Assembly (NCBI RefSeq): GCF_004745825.1
Contig: NZ_SRLA01000001.1
Coordinates: forward strand, 1,550,001-1,614,000
DNA from: Hymenobacter fodinae
GTDB lineage: Bacteria > Bacteroidota > Bacteroidia > Cytophagales > Hymenobacteraceae
DNA length: 64,000 nucleotides
Reading direction: 5' to 3'
The notes beneath the pieces were generated by a model. The model saw nothing but the letters and a program-made list of their open reading frames with translations. It searched no databases and was not told the DNA's origin. Below, piece after piece: positions 1 through 7,715 of this stretch (its first letter is position 1; the number at the start of each line of letters is the position of its first letter). The position numbers and the translations under genes are program-made.

Positions 1-714
1 GGCCACCCGTTTGGTGTCACAGGCGGGTATCCATTCATCGGCTTGGCAATTGGAGCAGGTGGCGGTGCCGCCACGCGGAAGCTCCTGTACGTGGCCGCAG
101 GTAGAGCAGGCAAATTGGCCAGCCGTCTCAACCCGTTTACGGGTCTCTTCTACCCGTTCTGGCCAAATGGGCATGCCAGGTTTAACGGGCTCTTGCTCCT
201 CGTAGAAGAAAATGCTGAAGTCGCCGGTAGCCTCAATATAGGCGCGGCGCACCTGGCCTAGGTGCTCTACCTGCAGCTGGCGCAGCTCCCCGAACAACTC
301 TTTCTGGGTGAGATTCTGGTTCTGAAAATTGGCAAGCTGAATCAGCCCGTCTTTCACCAACAGCACTGGCTTGCCCTCCAGCCAGTCGCTAAAACCGGGG
401 TATTTCTCCGTGAGCCGATTGAAAAGCAGGTACAACACCGTCACGACCAGGAACACCACGGCGGCATACAGCAGGGGCGTGTCGTGGTAGAGCATGGCGT
501 CGCCGGCCGCCGAGCCCAGACCCAGAATGATGCTGAGCTCGAAAATAGAGAGCTGCCGCACGCCCCGGCGGCCCGTAACGCGCAGGGCCGCCAGCATGAG
601 CAGGTAGGTTACGATGCAGCGGAGCGCCACCTCCAGCAGAAAGAGGGGCGGCGCATCAGCAGAAAACAGGATTCTTTCCCAGTCAAAGGGCTTAATATCA
701 GCGGCAAGCAGCAT
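1..714 (-). CDS. DUF421 (YetF-like) membrane protein with zinc-ribbon tail, partial
   Basis: The minus strand is open from an ATG at 714 (MLLAADIKPFDW) to the left edge, so the C-terminal end is missing; 238 codons are visible. The N-terminal part has about three hydrophobic helices, with the DUF421-type run VTGRRGVRQLSIFEL. It is followed by the cytosolic YetF-like domain (YPGFSDWLEGKPV, LVKDG, QKELFGELRQ). A TAG at 762-760 closes the frame upstream, so 714 is the best start. The last visible 45 residues contain two CxxC pairs (CSTCG and CSNCQ) typical of a zinc ribbon, an extension not found in short YetF proteins. YetF-family function is poorly defined (membrane or spore-associated in Bacillus). 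The + strand reading frames over this stretch are shadows. Confidence 0.8.
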   Translation of the reverse strand, partial: MLLAADIKPFDWERILFSADAPPLFLLEVALRCIVTYLLMLAALRVTGRRGVRQLSIFELSIILGLGSAAGDAMLYHDTPLLYAAVVFLVVTVLYLLFNRLTEKYPGFSDWLEGKPVLLVKDGLIQLANFQNQNLTQKELFGELRQLQVEHLGQVRRAYIEATGDFSIFFYEEQEPVKPGMPIWPERVEETRKRVETAGQFACSTCGHVQELPRGGTATCSNCQADEWIPACDTKRVA

Positions 715-821
715 ACAATCGAAGGCAAAAGCAATGGTAGCAGAACCATGCTTTAAGGCCTAACGAAACTGTTGTGCTTCCGGTTAGCTGGGCCGTACGG
801 TTTTACCAGTGCGAGTGAGAA

Positions 822-1304
822 CTACTCTTCCGGCGGTTTGGGCAGCGGCTGCATCATATGAAAGGTGGTAGGAGCGAAGCCCTGCGACTCCCAGAACCGC
901 CGCCCAGCGGGGTTGGCTACGGCCACTTGCAGCTCCAGATGGTCGGCGCCCTGGGCTGTAAGCCAGTCTTTGACAGCTGCAAACAAAGCCCGCCCGAGGC
1001 CCTGGCGGCGGTACTCTTCCCGTACAATGGTTTCGGCGATGTAGCCGCGCCGGAAGTAGTGCATCCCCGAACTGCCCACCTGGTAAGTAGCTACCATCAG
1101 GCCTAGCAACCCGTAGCGGCCCTGCGCCACAAACATGCGGGTGTTGTTTTCGGCCAGCCGGCTACGCAACACGCGCTTTAACTGAAAATCGGCGGTGGGG
1201 TGGTACCCAAACACCGGGTGAAACGACTGATGCTCATCCATTAGCTCACACCACAGGCTGTAAAGTTCATCCAGGTCCTTGTGCGTGGCAATACGAATGG
1301 TCAT
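822..1304 (-). CDS. GNAT family N-acetyltransferase
   Basis: A 160-residue protein from the ATG at 1304 (MTIRIATHKDLDELY). A longer frame opens at 1337, but the extra 11 residues do not look like a GNAT N-terminus. The GNAT fold is visible: beta strand and helix at the N-terminus, the acetyl-CoA pyrophosphate loop as RRQGLGRALF (Q/RxxGxG/A motif) near residue 100, and the C-terminal AVANPAGRRFWESQGF segment typical of motif B. It would transfer an acetyl group from acetyl-CoA to an amine. The substrate cannot be read from sequence; small-molecule or protein amines are both possible. It is downstream of the aldo/keto reductase on the same strand, but a 25-bp inverted repeat lies between them, so they are probably separate units. 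Confidence 0.88.
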   Translation of the reverse strand: MTIRIATHKDLDELYSLWCELMDEHQSFHPVFGYHPTADFQLKRVLRSRLAENNTRMFVAQGRYGLLGLMVATYQVGSSGMHYFRRGYIAETIVREEYRRQGLGRALFAAVKDWLTAQGADHLELQVAVANPAGRRFWESQGFAPTTFHMMQPLPKPPEE

Positions 1305-1362
1305 GCAGTAGAAATAAAGTGCTGGGAGTACAGGCAAGCTACAACCAGAACCCGACAGTACA

Positions 1363-1431
1363 AATCAGCAACAGACAATGAGCAATGGGTGATGGGGCAC
1401 AGTCCTCATTGCTCATTGTCTGTTGCTGATT
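1363..1431. terminator. Perfect 25-bp inverted repeat, probable terminator
   Basis: Arms 1363-1387 and 1407-1431 are exact reverse complements around a 19-nt loop. The right arm ends two bases before the stop codon of the aldo/keto reductase (1434), the position expected of a minus-strand terminator. On that strand the stem is followed by a short TTTG rather than a long U-run, so it may instead be an intergenic repeat of palindromic type. Confidence 0.6.
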
Positions 1432-1433
1432 AT

Positions 1434-2384
1434 TTACTCGCTGGCTTGGCCTAGCTCTGTCAGGTCTTCGGGGCTTAGCTGCAGCTCGGTGGCTTTGAGC
1501 AGCTCGGTTACCTGTTCGGGGCTGGTGGCGCTGGCAATGGGGGCCGTAAGGCCGGGTTGAGCCATGATCCAGGCCAGGGCTACCTGGGCCTGGGTGGCCT
1601 GCAGGCGCGCCGACACCGCATCGAGAGCACCGAGGATTTTCAGGCCTTTATCGTTGAGGTATTTCTGGCCGACACCGCCACCGCGGGCGCTTTTCTTAAG
1701 GTCCTCTTCAGAGCGATACTTGCCGGTCAGGAAGCCCGCCGCCAAACCGTAGTACGGAATCACCCCAATGTTCTGCTCCTGCATGAGCGGCAACAATTCC
1801 TGCTCAAACTCAGCGCGGTCGTAGAGGTTGTAGAGGGGCTGCAGGCTTTCGTAGCGGGGGTAGCCGTGCTTTTCGCTGGCCTCGATGGACTCGCGCAAAC
1901 GGGCCACATCAAAGTTGGAAGCTCCAATGGCGCGCACCTTGCCTTCTTTCACCAGCTGGGCGTAGGCCTCCAGCGTTTCCTCCACGGGCGTGGTGGGGTC
2001 ATCTTTGTGCGACTGATACAGGTCGATGTAATCCGTCTGCAGGCGCTTGAGCGAGCCTTCCACGGCCCGCAGAATGTAGTCTTTCTTGAGGCCCTTGTTT
2101 TCGGGGTTGACCTCCCAGCCCACTTTGGTGGCGATGATGACGTCGTCGCGGCGGCCACGCTGCTGCAGCCACTTGCCGATGATAGTTTCCGACTCGCCGC
2201 CCACGTGGCCTGGCACCCATACTGAGTAGCCGTCGGCGGTGTCAATGGCGTTGCCGCCGCCCGCCACAAAGGCATCGAGTATGCGGAAGGAAGTGGCCTC
2301 GTCGGCGGTCCAGCCAAATACGTTGCCGCCCAGCACCAGCGGGGCAATCTGCAGGCCGGAGCGGCCTAGTTCACGGTGTTGCAT
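1434..2384 (-). CDS. Aldo/keto reductase
   Basis: A 316-residue protein from the ATG at 2384 (MQHRELGRSGLQIAP). The 14 upstream codons to 2426 do not match the family, which usually begins MxxRxLGxSGLxV. AKR signatures are present: FRILDAFVAGGGNAIDTAD (catalytic Asp followed by Tyr in ADGYS), DYIDLYQSHKDDP (active-site His), RAIGASNFD, and the C-terminal cofactor region LAWIMAQPGLTAPIASATSPEQV. These enzymes reduce aldehydes or ketones with NADPH in the cytosol. The sequence resembles the YghZ/Tas-like AKR groups, but the substrate is unknown. It is divergent from the YdeI-family gene, with an 84-bp gap holding both promoters. Confidence 0.92.
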   Translation of the reverse strand: MQHRELGRSGLQIAPLVLGGNVFGWTADEATSFRILDAFVAGGGNAIDTADGYSVWVPGHVGGESETIIGKWLQQRGRRDDVIIATKVGWEVNPENKGLKKDYILRAVEGSLKRLQTDYIDLYQSHKDDPTTPVEETLEAYAQLVKEGKVRAIGASNFDVARLRESIEASEKHGYPRYESLQPLYNLYDRAEFEQELLPLMQEQNIGVIPYYGLAAGFLTGKYRSEEDLKKSARGGGVGQKYLNDKGLKILGALDAVSARLQATQAQVALAWIMAQPGLTAPIASATSPEQVTELLKATELQLSPEDLTELGQASE

Positions 2385-2468
2385 ACTGAAAAAGCGAAGT
2401 GAGGGTATGGTCAGCATAAACCCCAATTGCGCCCCTGGGGTTATGGAGCTTTCGGGTATTTTTGGGGC

Positions 2469-3044
2469 ATGGCAAGCAAGCTCGACACCCTAGAAGTAGT
2501 AGACGTGCCCGACCGAGCCACCTGGCGCGCCTGGCTGGCAGCCCACCACCAGCAGCCCGCCGGAGTATGGCTCACCCTGTATAAAAAGGAAAGCGGCCAG
2601 CGCCTGATGACCTATGCCGACGCGGTAGAGGAAGCCCTCTGTTTCGGCTGGATTGACTCGCATCCCCGCAAAGTAGATGCCACCTGCTACCGGCTCTTGT
2701 TCAGCCCACGCAAGCCTAAAAGCGTGTGGTCGGCGGTAAACAAGCAGCGCATTGCAGAGTTGCGGAAAGCGGGCCTAATGCTGCCCGCCGGCGAAGCCCG
2801 CATTGCTGCTGCCCAGCAGAACGGCAGCTGGGAGGCGCTCGACGAGGTAGAGGCGCTGGTAATACCAGCGGATCTGGCCGCCGCCCTAGCCGCCAACCCG
2901 GAAGCACAACGGCACTTCAACAACTTCCCACCCAGCGCCCGCAAGCAGCTGCTCCAGAACCTGGCCGCCGCCCGCCGCCCCGAAACCCGCCAGCAGCGAA
3001 TTGCGCGAATAGTAGCCAATGCCGCCCAAAACCGCCGCGCGTAG
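2469..3044 (+). CDS. YdeI/OmdA family protein
   Basis: A 191-residue protein starting at the ATG at 2469 (MASKLDTLEVVDVPDR). The frame extends 14 codons upstream without family similarity. Family marks are the early RATWRAWLAAHH helix, VWLTLYKKESG, the central EEALCFGWIDSHPRK block, and the C-terminal PPSARKQLLQNLAAARRPETRQQRI helix characteristic of the bacteriocin-protection YdeI/OmpD-associated (OmdA) family. The protein has no signal peptide and is probably cytosolic. In enterobacteria relatives affect resistance to peptides and envelope stress, but the biochemistry is unknown. The next gene starts 119 bp downstream with its own promoter region. Confidence 0.85.
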   Translation: MASKLDTLEVVDVPDRATWRAWLAAHHQQPAGVWLTLYKKESGQRLMTYADAVEEALCFGWIDSHPRKVDATCYRLLFSPRKPKSVWSAVNKQRIAELRKAGLMLPAGEARIAAAQQNGSWEALDEVEALVIPADLAAALAANPEAQRHFNNFPPSARKQLLQNLAAARRPETRQQRIARIVANAAQNRRA

Positions 3045-3163
3045 GTCAGGGTAGATAAAACAGAACGTCACTCTCGACCAGCTCAGCGTGATGGTCTTGT
3101 TCATCAACTGAGCCCGCGCTAGGCCAGGCAGACTATTGCCGCGGGTGCCTTACCTTCACCGGC

Positions 3164-3979
3164 ATGCTACGAATCTGTCTGCTGCTCCTGAGCCTAGGGA
3201 GCATTCTGCTGCTGGGCGCTACGCCGGCCGCACTTATCACGGAGCGCAACTTCCAGCCGCACTTTGATCGGTACGGTGTAACCGGCTCTATTCTGTTATT
3301 TGAGGAGGCTACCGGTCAGTATGTGGCCTACAACCTGAAGCGCTGCCGTCAGGGCTTTCTGCCGGCCTCCACCTTCAAGATTCCCAACACGCTCATCGGC
3401 CTGCAAACCGGCGCCCTGCCCGATACGGCCACCATCTGCAAGTGGGATGGGGTGAAGCGCTACTTCCCACAGTGGAACCAGGACATGAGCTACGCTCAGG
3501 CCCTGCGCGTGTCGTGCGTGCCGTGTTACCAGCAACTGGCCCGGCGGGTAGGGGTGAAGCCATACCAGCAGTGGCTCCGGAAACTGGCCTACGGCCGCAT
3601 GGATGTCACACCCCAAAATCTGGATACGTTTTGGCTGGACGGTAATTCGCGCATCACGCAGTTTGAGCAGGTAGAGTTCCTGCGCCGCCTGCACGCCGAG
3701 AAGCTGCCTGTGGCCGGCCAGCACCAACGAGCCGTCAAGCGCGTTTTGCAGCTGCAGAAAATGCCCGAGTACACGCTCTACGGCAAAACCGGCTGGCGCT
3801 TCCGCTCCGCCACCAACCCCGACAATGCGTGGTTTGTAGGCTGGGTAGACCGTGCCGATGGTCGCACTGTGTATGTGGTGCTAAATATTGAGCCGCAGTC
3901 AGGCCCCGCCAACGAGCAGTTCATTGGTGCCCGCCGAGCCATAACTGAGGCGGTATTGAGGGAGCTGAAGTGGCTGTAG
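3164..3979 (+). CDS. Class D (OXA-type) beta-lactamase-like protein
   Basis: A 271-residue protein with an N-terminal signal peptide (hydrophobic residues 3-24), so it is periplasmic. Class D motifs in order: Ser69-Thr-Phe-Lys72 (nucleophile and carbamylated lysine), Ser117-Cys-Val119 (the SxV motif), YGR at 143-145 in place of YGN, FWLDG at 156-160 (the tryptophan that shields the lysine), and Lys208-Thr-Gly210. Length is normal for OXA enzymes. It would hydrolyse beta-lactams through a serine acyl-enzyme. Oddities are the YGR change and two added cysteines (118 and 121) beside the SxV serine. Chromosomal class D enzymes are common in environmental Bacteroidota; the spectrum cannot be inferred. 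No BlaR-type sensor or penicillin-binding protein is adjacent. Confidence 0.9.
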   Translation: MLRICLLLLSLGSILLLGATPAALITERNFQPHFDRYGVTGSILLFEEATGQYVAYNLKRCRQGFLPASTFKIPNTLIGLQTGALPDTATICKWDGVKRYFPQWNQDMSYAQALRVSCVPCYQQLARRVGVKPYQQWLRKLAYGRMDVTPQNLDTFWLDGNSRITQFEQVEFLRRLHAEKLPVAGQHQRAVKRVLQLQKMPEYTLYGKTGWRFRSATNPDNAWFVGWVDRADGRTVYVVLNIEPQSGPANEQFIGARRAITEAVLRELKWL

Positions 3980-4027
3980 CAGGAGCCAACAGGTTGTGAG
4001 TAACCGCGGCTGCTATATCTTCACCCA

Positions 4028-5608
4028 ATGCGCTTTCTCTTTCTGCTCTGTCTGCTGCTTCTCACGCGCCTAGGCCTGTGCCAAACGTCCCAAGCCGATG
4101 TAGTCATTCGCAACGGGCGGCTCTACGATGGCACCGGCAACGCCTGGACCTACGGCGACGTGGCCATTCGGGCCGGGCGGATTGTGGCCGTAGGCCAGTT
4201 GCCGGCGGGTCTTACGGCCGCTACGGTTATTGATGCCAAGGGTTTGGCCGTGGCGCCGGGCTTTATTGATGTGCACACCCACATCGAGGACGACGAAGTG
4301 CAGCAGCCCACCGCCGATAACTTTCTCTATGATGGCGTGACGACGGTGGTAACCGGCAACTGCGGCTCCTCACGGCCGGAGCTAGGTCAGTATTTCCGGC
4401 TGCTGGATAGTTTGCGCCTGTCCGTGAATGTGGCCTCCTTTGTTGGGCATGGCACTGTGCGCAAGGCTGTGATGGGCCGGACCAAGCGGGCCCCCACCGA
4501 GGCGGAGTTGCAGCAGATGGAAGCCCTAGTAGCCCAGGCTATGCAGGCGGGCGCCGTAGGCTTGTCGTCGGGGCTGATTTACGTACCGGGCACGTACTCT
4601 AGGCCACCCGAGATGGTGCGCTTGGCCCGGGTGGCGGCCCACTACCACGGCCTCTACGCCACCCACATGCGCAACGAAAGCGACAGCGTAACCTTTGCCA
4701 TTCAGGAGGCACTACAAGTAGCCCGTGAGGCCGGCTTGCCCCTCGAAATATCCCACCTGAAACTAGGCGGCCAGCAGAACTGGGGCCAGGCCGATAAGCT
4801 GCTCGGCCTTATTGAGCAAGCCCGTCAGGCCGGCCAGCAAGTCACCATCGACCAATACCCGTACACGGCCAGCTCCACCTCACTCAGCACCCTGCTTCCC
4901 GACGACGTGCAGGCCGATGGCCGCGACTCCCTGCGCGTGCGGCTGCAACGCCCGAAAGTACGCGCGGCCGTGGAAGCCGATATGCTCCGGCGCCTGAAGC
5001 GGCGGGGCCTCAAGCACTTCAGCTACGCCGTGGTGGCCAGCTTCCCACCCGACACGAGCTATCAGGGTCTTAACATCGAGGAAATCAACCGTCGCCGGAA
5101 GCGCCCCCACACGGCCCGCGCCGAGGCTGCCACCATCTTGGAGCTGGTACTGCAGCACGATGCGGGCATGGTGTTTCATGGCATGAGTGAGCCCGATGTG
5201 CAGCAGATTATGCGCTACCCGCAGAATATGGTGGCCTCCGATGCCAGCATCCGGGTGTGGCAGCAGGGCATGCCGCACCCGCGCGGGTACGGCTCCAACG
5301 CCCGCGTGCTAGGCCACTACGTGCGTGAGCTGCGGGTACTCACCCTCGAAGACGCCATCCGGCGCATGACCAGCCTGCCGGCCCAAACCATGGGCTTTAC
5401 CGACCGTGGCCTGCTGCGCCCCGGCTACGCCGCCGACATCGTCGTTTTCGACCCCGCCACGGTGCAGGACCGCTCTACTTTCACTCAACCGCATCAATAT
5501 TCAGTAGGAATGAAATATGTGCTGGTCAACGGCCGCCTGACGGTGCAAGAAGGAAAGCACACAGGCGTACGCAACGGGCAGATACTCTATGGGGCTGGGA
5601 AAAAGTAA
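4028..5608 (+). CDS. N-acyl-D-amino-acid deacylase (D-aminoacylase), exported
   Basis: A 526-residue amidohydrolase with an N-terminal signal peptide ending near CQTSQA, so it acts in the envelope. It would cleave N-acyl-D-amino acids to a D-amino acid plus a carboxylate. Family marks are the N-terminal beta-sandwich DVVIRNGRLYDGTG, metal ligands in PGFIDVHTHIEDD (HxH), GNCGSS, the YATHMRNES and EISHLKLGG histidines, DQYPYTAS, and the distal VASDASIR aspartate. The C-terminal sandwich ends with the usual GYAADIVVFDP run. It lies 48 bp after the beta-lactamase gene on the same strand, so the two may be co-transcribed; both act on peptidoglycan- or antibiotic-like amides, but a functional link is only a guess. 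Confidence 0.9.
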   Translation: MRFLFLLCLLLLTRLGLCQTSQADVVIRNGRLYDGTGNAWTYGDVAIRAGRIVAVGQLPAGLTAATVIDAKGLAVAPGFIDVHTHIEDDEVQQPTADNFLYDGVTTVVTGNCGSSRPELGQYFRLLDSLRLSVNVASFVGHGTVRKAVMGRTKRAPTEAELQQMEALVAQAMQAGAVGLSSGLIYVPGTYSRPPEMVRLARVAAHYHGLYATHMRNESDSVTFAIQEALQVAREAGLPLEISHLKLGGQQNWGQADKLLGLIEQARQAGQQVTIDQYPYTASSTSLSTLLPDDVQADGRDSLRVRLQRPKVRAAVEADMLRRLKRRGLKHFSYAVVASFPPDTSYQGLNIEEINRRRKRPHTARAEAATILELVLQHDAGMVFHGMSEPDVQQIMRYPQNMVASDASIRVWQQGMPHPRGYGSNARVLGHYVRELRVLTLEDAIRRMTSLPAQTMGFTDRGLLRPGYAADIVVFDPATVQDRSTFTQPHQYSVGMKYVLVNGRLTVQEGKHTGVRNGQILYGAGKK

Positions 5609-5678
5609 CTAGCAGGGTGCCTCACCCCCGGTTTCCTCTCCAAAAATAGAGGGGGGGTAGGAGGGACACATGTATGTA

Positions 5679-7067
5679 CTACAGCTTCTTCAGCACCCGC
5701 CAGCCGTGGGCGGGAACGGGTAAGGTGTCGTTGGGCTGGAGCAGGAGTTGTTCTTCGCTGAAAATGTCGAGGTAGGAGCCGGTGGCTTCTTCGGGCAGCT
5801 CCAACGTTTGAGCTTCTGGACTGCTATTGATGGCTACCAGCACGGACGCGGGGCCGTGGTGGCGGGTGAAGGCGTACACAGTGGGGGCGGAGGGGAGGCG
5901 CTGGAAGCGGCTTTCGAGCTGGCCGTTGTGCAGGGCGGGGTGGCGCTTTTTGAGCTGGAGCAGGCGGGTGTAGAAATCCTGCAGCGGGTAATCCTGCCAG
6001 TCAATGGTATCCTTATCGAAGAAGGCGAGGCGCTTGTTCAGGGCGGCTTCTTGGCCCGAGTACACCAGCGGCATGCCGGGCAGCAGGCAGGTAAGTACGG
6101 CAAAGGGCAGCACATTGGAGCCCAGGCGTTCGTACTCGGTGCCGTCCCAGCTGTTCACGTCGTGGTTGCTGGTGAAGTGCATGAGGTAGACGCTCGGCGG
6201 ATACTTAGCGCGCTCGGCGGCTAAGTACACGTCAATGTCGTGCAGGTGAGCTTTTTCCTCGGCAATGTGGTCGAGGAGGTAGTGCAGGCGCAGCCCGAAG
6301 GTCATGTTGAAGGCGCGCTCCAGTAGCTTGGTGTCGCCGTTGAATTCTTCCCACGTCAGGCCGCCGGAGGGGTAGAGCTCGTCCCACTCGGCCAGCATAA
6401 ATACGGGCTTCAGCTGATCCAGCTCTTGGCGGGCGTCGTCCCAGAAATCGGTGGGCACGAGGCCGGCCACGTCGCAGCGGTAGCCGTCGATGTCGGCTTC
6501 GCGCACCCAGTAGAGTAGGGCGTCGGTCATGTAGCGGCGCAGGGCGGGCTGGTTATAGTCGAGGTCGATGACATCCTGCCAATCAGCCACGGGCGGCACA
6601 AACTGGCCTAGCGCGTCTTTGGTGAACCATTCGGGGTGCTCGGTGGCCAGCGGGTTGTCCCAGCTGGTGTGGTTGGCTACCCAATCGAGCAGCACATATA
6701 AGCCTAGTGAGTGAGCCGTTTGCACCAGATGGCGCAAATCCTCCAGGGTCCCGAACTCAGGGTTCACGCCGTAATAATCCTGCACGGCGTACTGGCTGCC
6801 CAGCGTGCCCTTGCGGTTCACCTGCCCAATGGGGTGAATCGGCATCAGCCAGACGATGGTAATGCCCATAGCGGCCAGCCGCGGTAAGTGCGCCTCAAAG
6901 GCCCGAAACGTGCCCTCCGGCGTGTACTGCCGGATATTGACTTCGTAAATGCTGGCGTGGGTTGCCCACGCGGGGTGCTTAACCTGAAATAAATGCGCGT
7001 GGGGGTGTGGCTCGGAGTGGGTCACGGCAGAAAGCGAAAAGACAAACAAACTCGTGTGCCTACGCAA
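5679..7067 (-). CDS. GH13 alpha-amylase family enzyme, probably cytosolic
   Basis: A glycoside hydrolase family 13 (beta/alpha)8 barrel of up to 462 residues. Catalytic residues are visible: nucleophile Asp199 in GYRCDVAG, acid/base Glu227 in MLAEWDE, and Asp303 in SNHDVNSWDG. Conserved DWVANHTSWD lies near 128-137 and a C-terminal beta domain follows residue 390. It hydrolyses or rearranges alpha-glucans. The start is uncertain: the ATG at 7067 gives a weak signal-like leader, while a GTG at 7025 (MTHSEPHPH) would give a leaderless cytosolic form. It is closely similar through most of its length to the lipoprotein paralogue at 7716-9158, with only a DinB-like gene between them, which suggests duplication with different cell locations. 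Confidence 0.9.
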   Translation of the reverse strand: MRRHTSLFVFSLSAVTHSEPHPHAHLFQVKHPAWATHASIYEVNIRQYTPEGTFRAFEAHLPRLAAMGITIVWLMPIHPIGQVNRKGTLGSQYAVQDYYGVNPEFGTLEDLRHLVQTAHSLGLYVLLDWVANHTSWDNPLATEHPEWFTKDALGQFVPPVADWQDVIDLDYNQPALRRYMTDALLYWVREADIDGYRCDVAGLVPTDFWDDARQELDQLKPVFMLAEWDELYPSGGLTWEEFNGDTKLLERAFNMTFGLRLHYLLDHIAEEKAHLHDIDVYLAAERAKYPPSVYLMHFTSNHDVNSWDGTEYERLGSNVLPFAVLTCLLPGMPLVYSGQEAALNKRLAFFDKDTIDWQDYPLQDFYTRLLQLKKRHPALHNGQLESRFQRLPSAPTVYAFTRHHGPASVLVAINSSPEAQTLELPEEATGSYLDIFSEEQLLLQPNDTLPVPAHGWRVLKKL

Positions 7068-7097
7068 AACCGTCGAGTTGGGCTGCCGCCAGGGCCG

Positions 7098-7577
7098 TTA
7101 GGTGCGGATAACGTCGGTATCAACGGGCACGTAGCCCAACTGCCGACTCATGCTCAGCACCTGACCTTTGTGGTGAAACTCGTGGGTGAGTACGTGCGTG
7201 AACAAGGCCAACGGAGTAAGCTGCACTGGCTCGGAACGGCGGGGTACCCGCAAGGAAAGCTCCGTGTGCCACTGCCCCCGAAAGTGCTCCAGAAAATCTG
7301 TCACCAGCGTATCTGTTTGCGCATATAACTGGCCTAGAGCGGCTATATCTGGCACTGCCGCAGCATCAGGCAGGGGCCACGACTGGCCTAGCGCCACATT
7401 CACGAGCCAGTGCTGATACGTGGCCGCACAGTGCACCAGCAGGTCGCGGATGCTGGTGTGGTTGAAGGCCGATATTGGAGCCGTAAAGTCAGCCGGCGCC
7501 ATGGTGGCGCAGTAGGCCAGCAGCACCCCGCGGGCACTCCTGACTAGATCATATTGAGCAATGAGCAAAGATTCCAT
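7098..7577 (-). CDS. DinB family protein
   Basis: A 159-residue protein from the ATG at 7577 (MESLLIAQYDLVRSARG). The frame reaches back to 7679, but that leader is proline- and histidine-rich and unlike the family. Four-helix-bundle features and metal-binding histidines are visible: SIRDLLVHCAATYQHW in helix 2, and THEFHHKGQ in helix 4 with two histidines spaced as in DinB/YfiT proteins. Members are metal-dependent enzymes, often thiol-dependent S-transferases, or damage-inducible proteins of unknown activity. It sits between two GH13 genes on the same strand, 31 bp upstream of the first amylase start, and probably shares its transcript; no functional link is evident. Confidence 0.85.
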   Translation of the reverse strand: MESLLIAQYDLVRSARGVLLAYCATMAPADFTAPISAFNHTSIRDLLVHCAATYQHWLVNVALGQSWPLPDAAAVPDIAALGQLYAQTDTLVTDFLEHFRGQWHTELSLRVPRRSEPVQLTPLALFTHVLTHEFHHKGQVLSMSRQLGYVPVDTDVIRT

Positions 7578-7715
7578 AGCCAAAATGATGAAGCGAATCG
7601 GTGCTAGGTGATGAAGTGATAAGTGCGGGTGAGGAGGTGAGGGAGCAGAACAGGTCTTATTTATAACGGCTCGCCTCATTACTGTTCTCTTCGTAACCTC
7701 CTCACTTCGCCACTT

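Noticed and set aside
43..756. Two + strand frames at the left edge
   Set aside because: They are antisense to the DUF421 gene, whose minus-strand translation has clear family motifs and a proper start.
2457..2464. TATTTTTG as promoter of the YdeI-family gene
   Set aside because: It matches TAnnTTTG but ends only 4 bp before the ATG, so it would require a leaderless or truncated message.
3045..3163. Decayed copy of the CGTCATGTCGAG repeat
   Set aside because: Only a short stretch (GTCACTCTCGACCAGCTCAG) resembles the family, and no second arm is convincing.
5609..5678. Terminator between the convergent deacylase and amylase genes
   Set aside because: There are C-rich and G-rich runs (CACCCCC and GGGGGGG) but the arms pair poorly; too weak to list as a feature.
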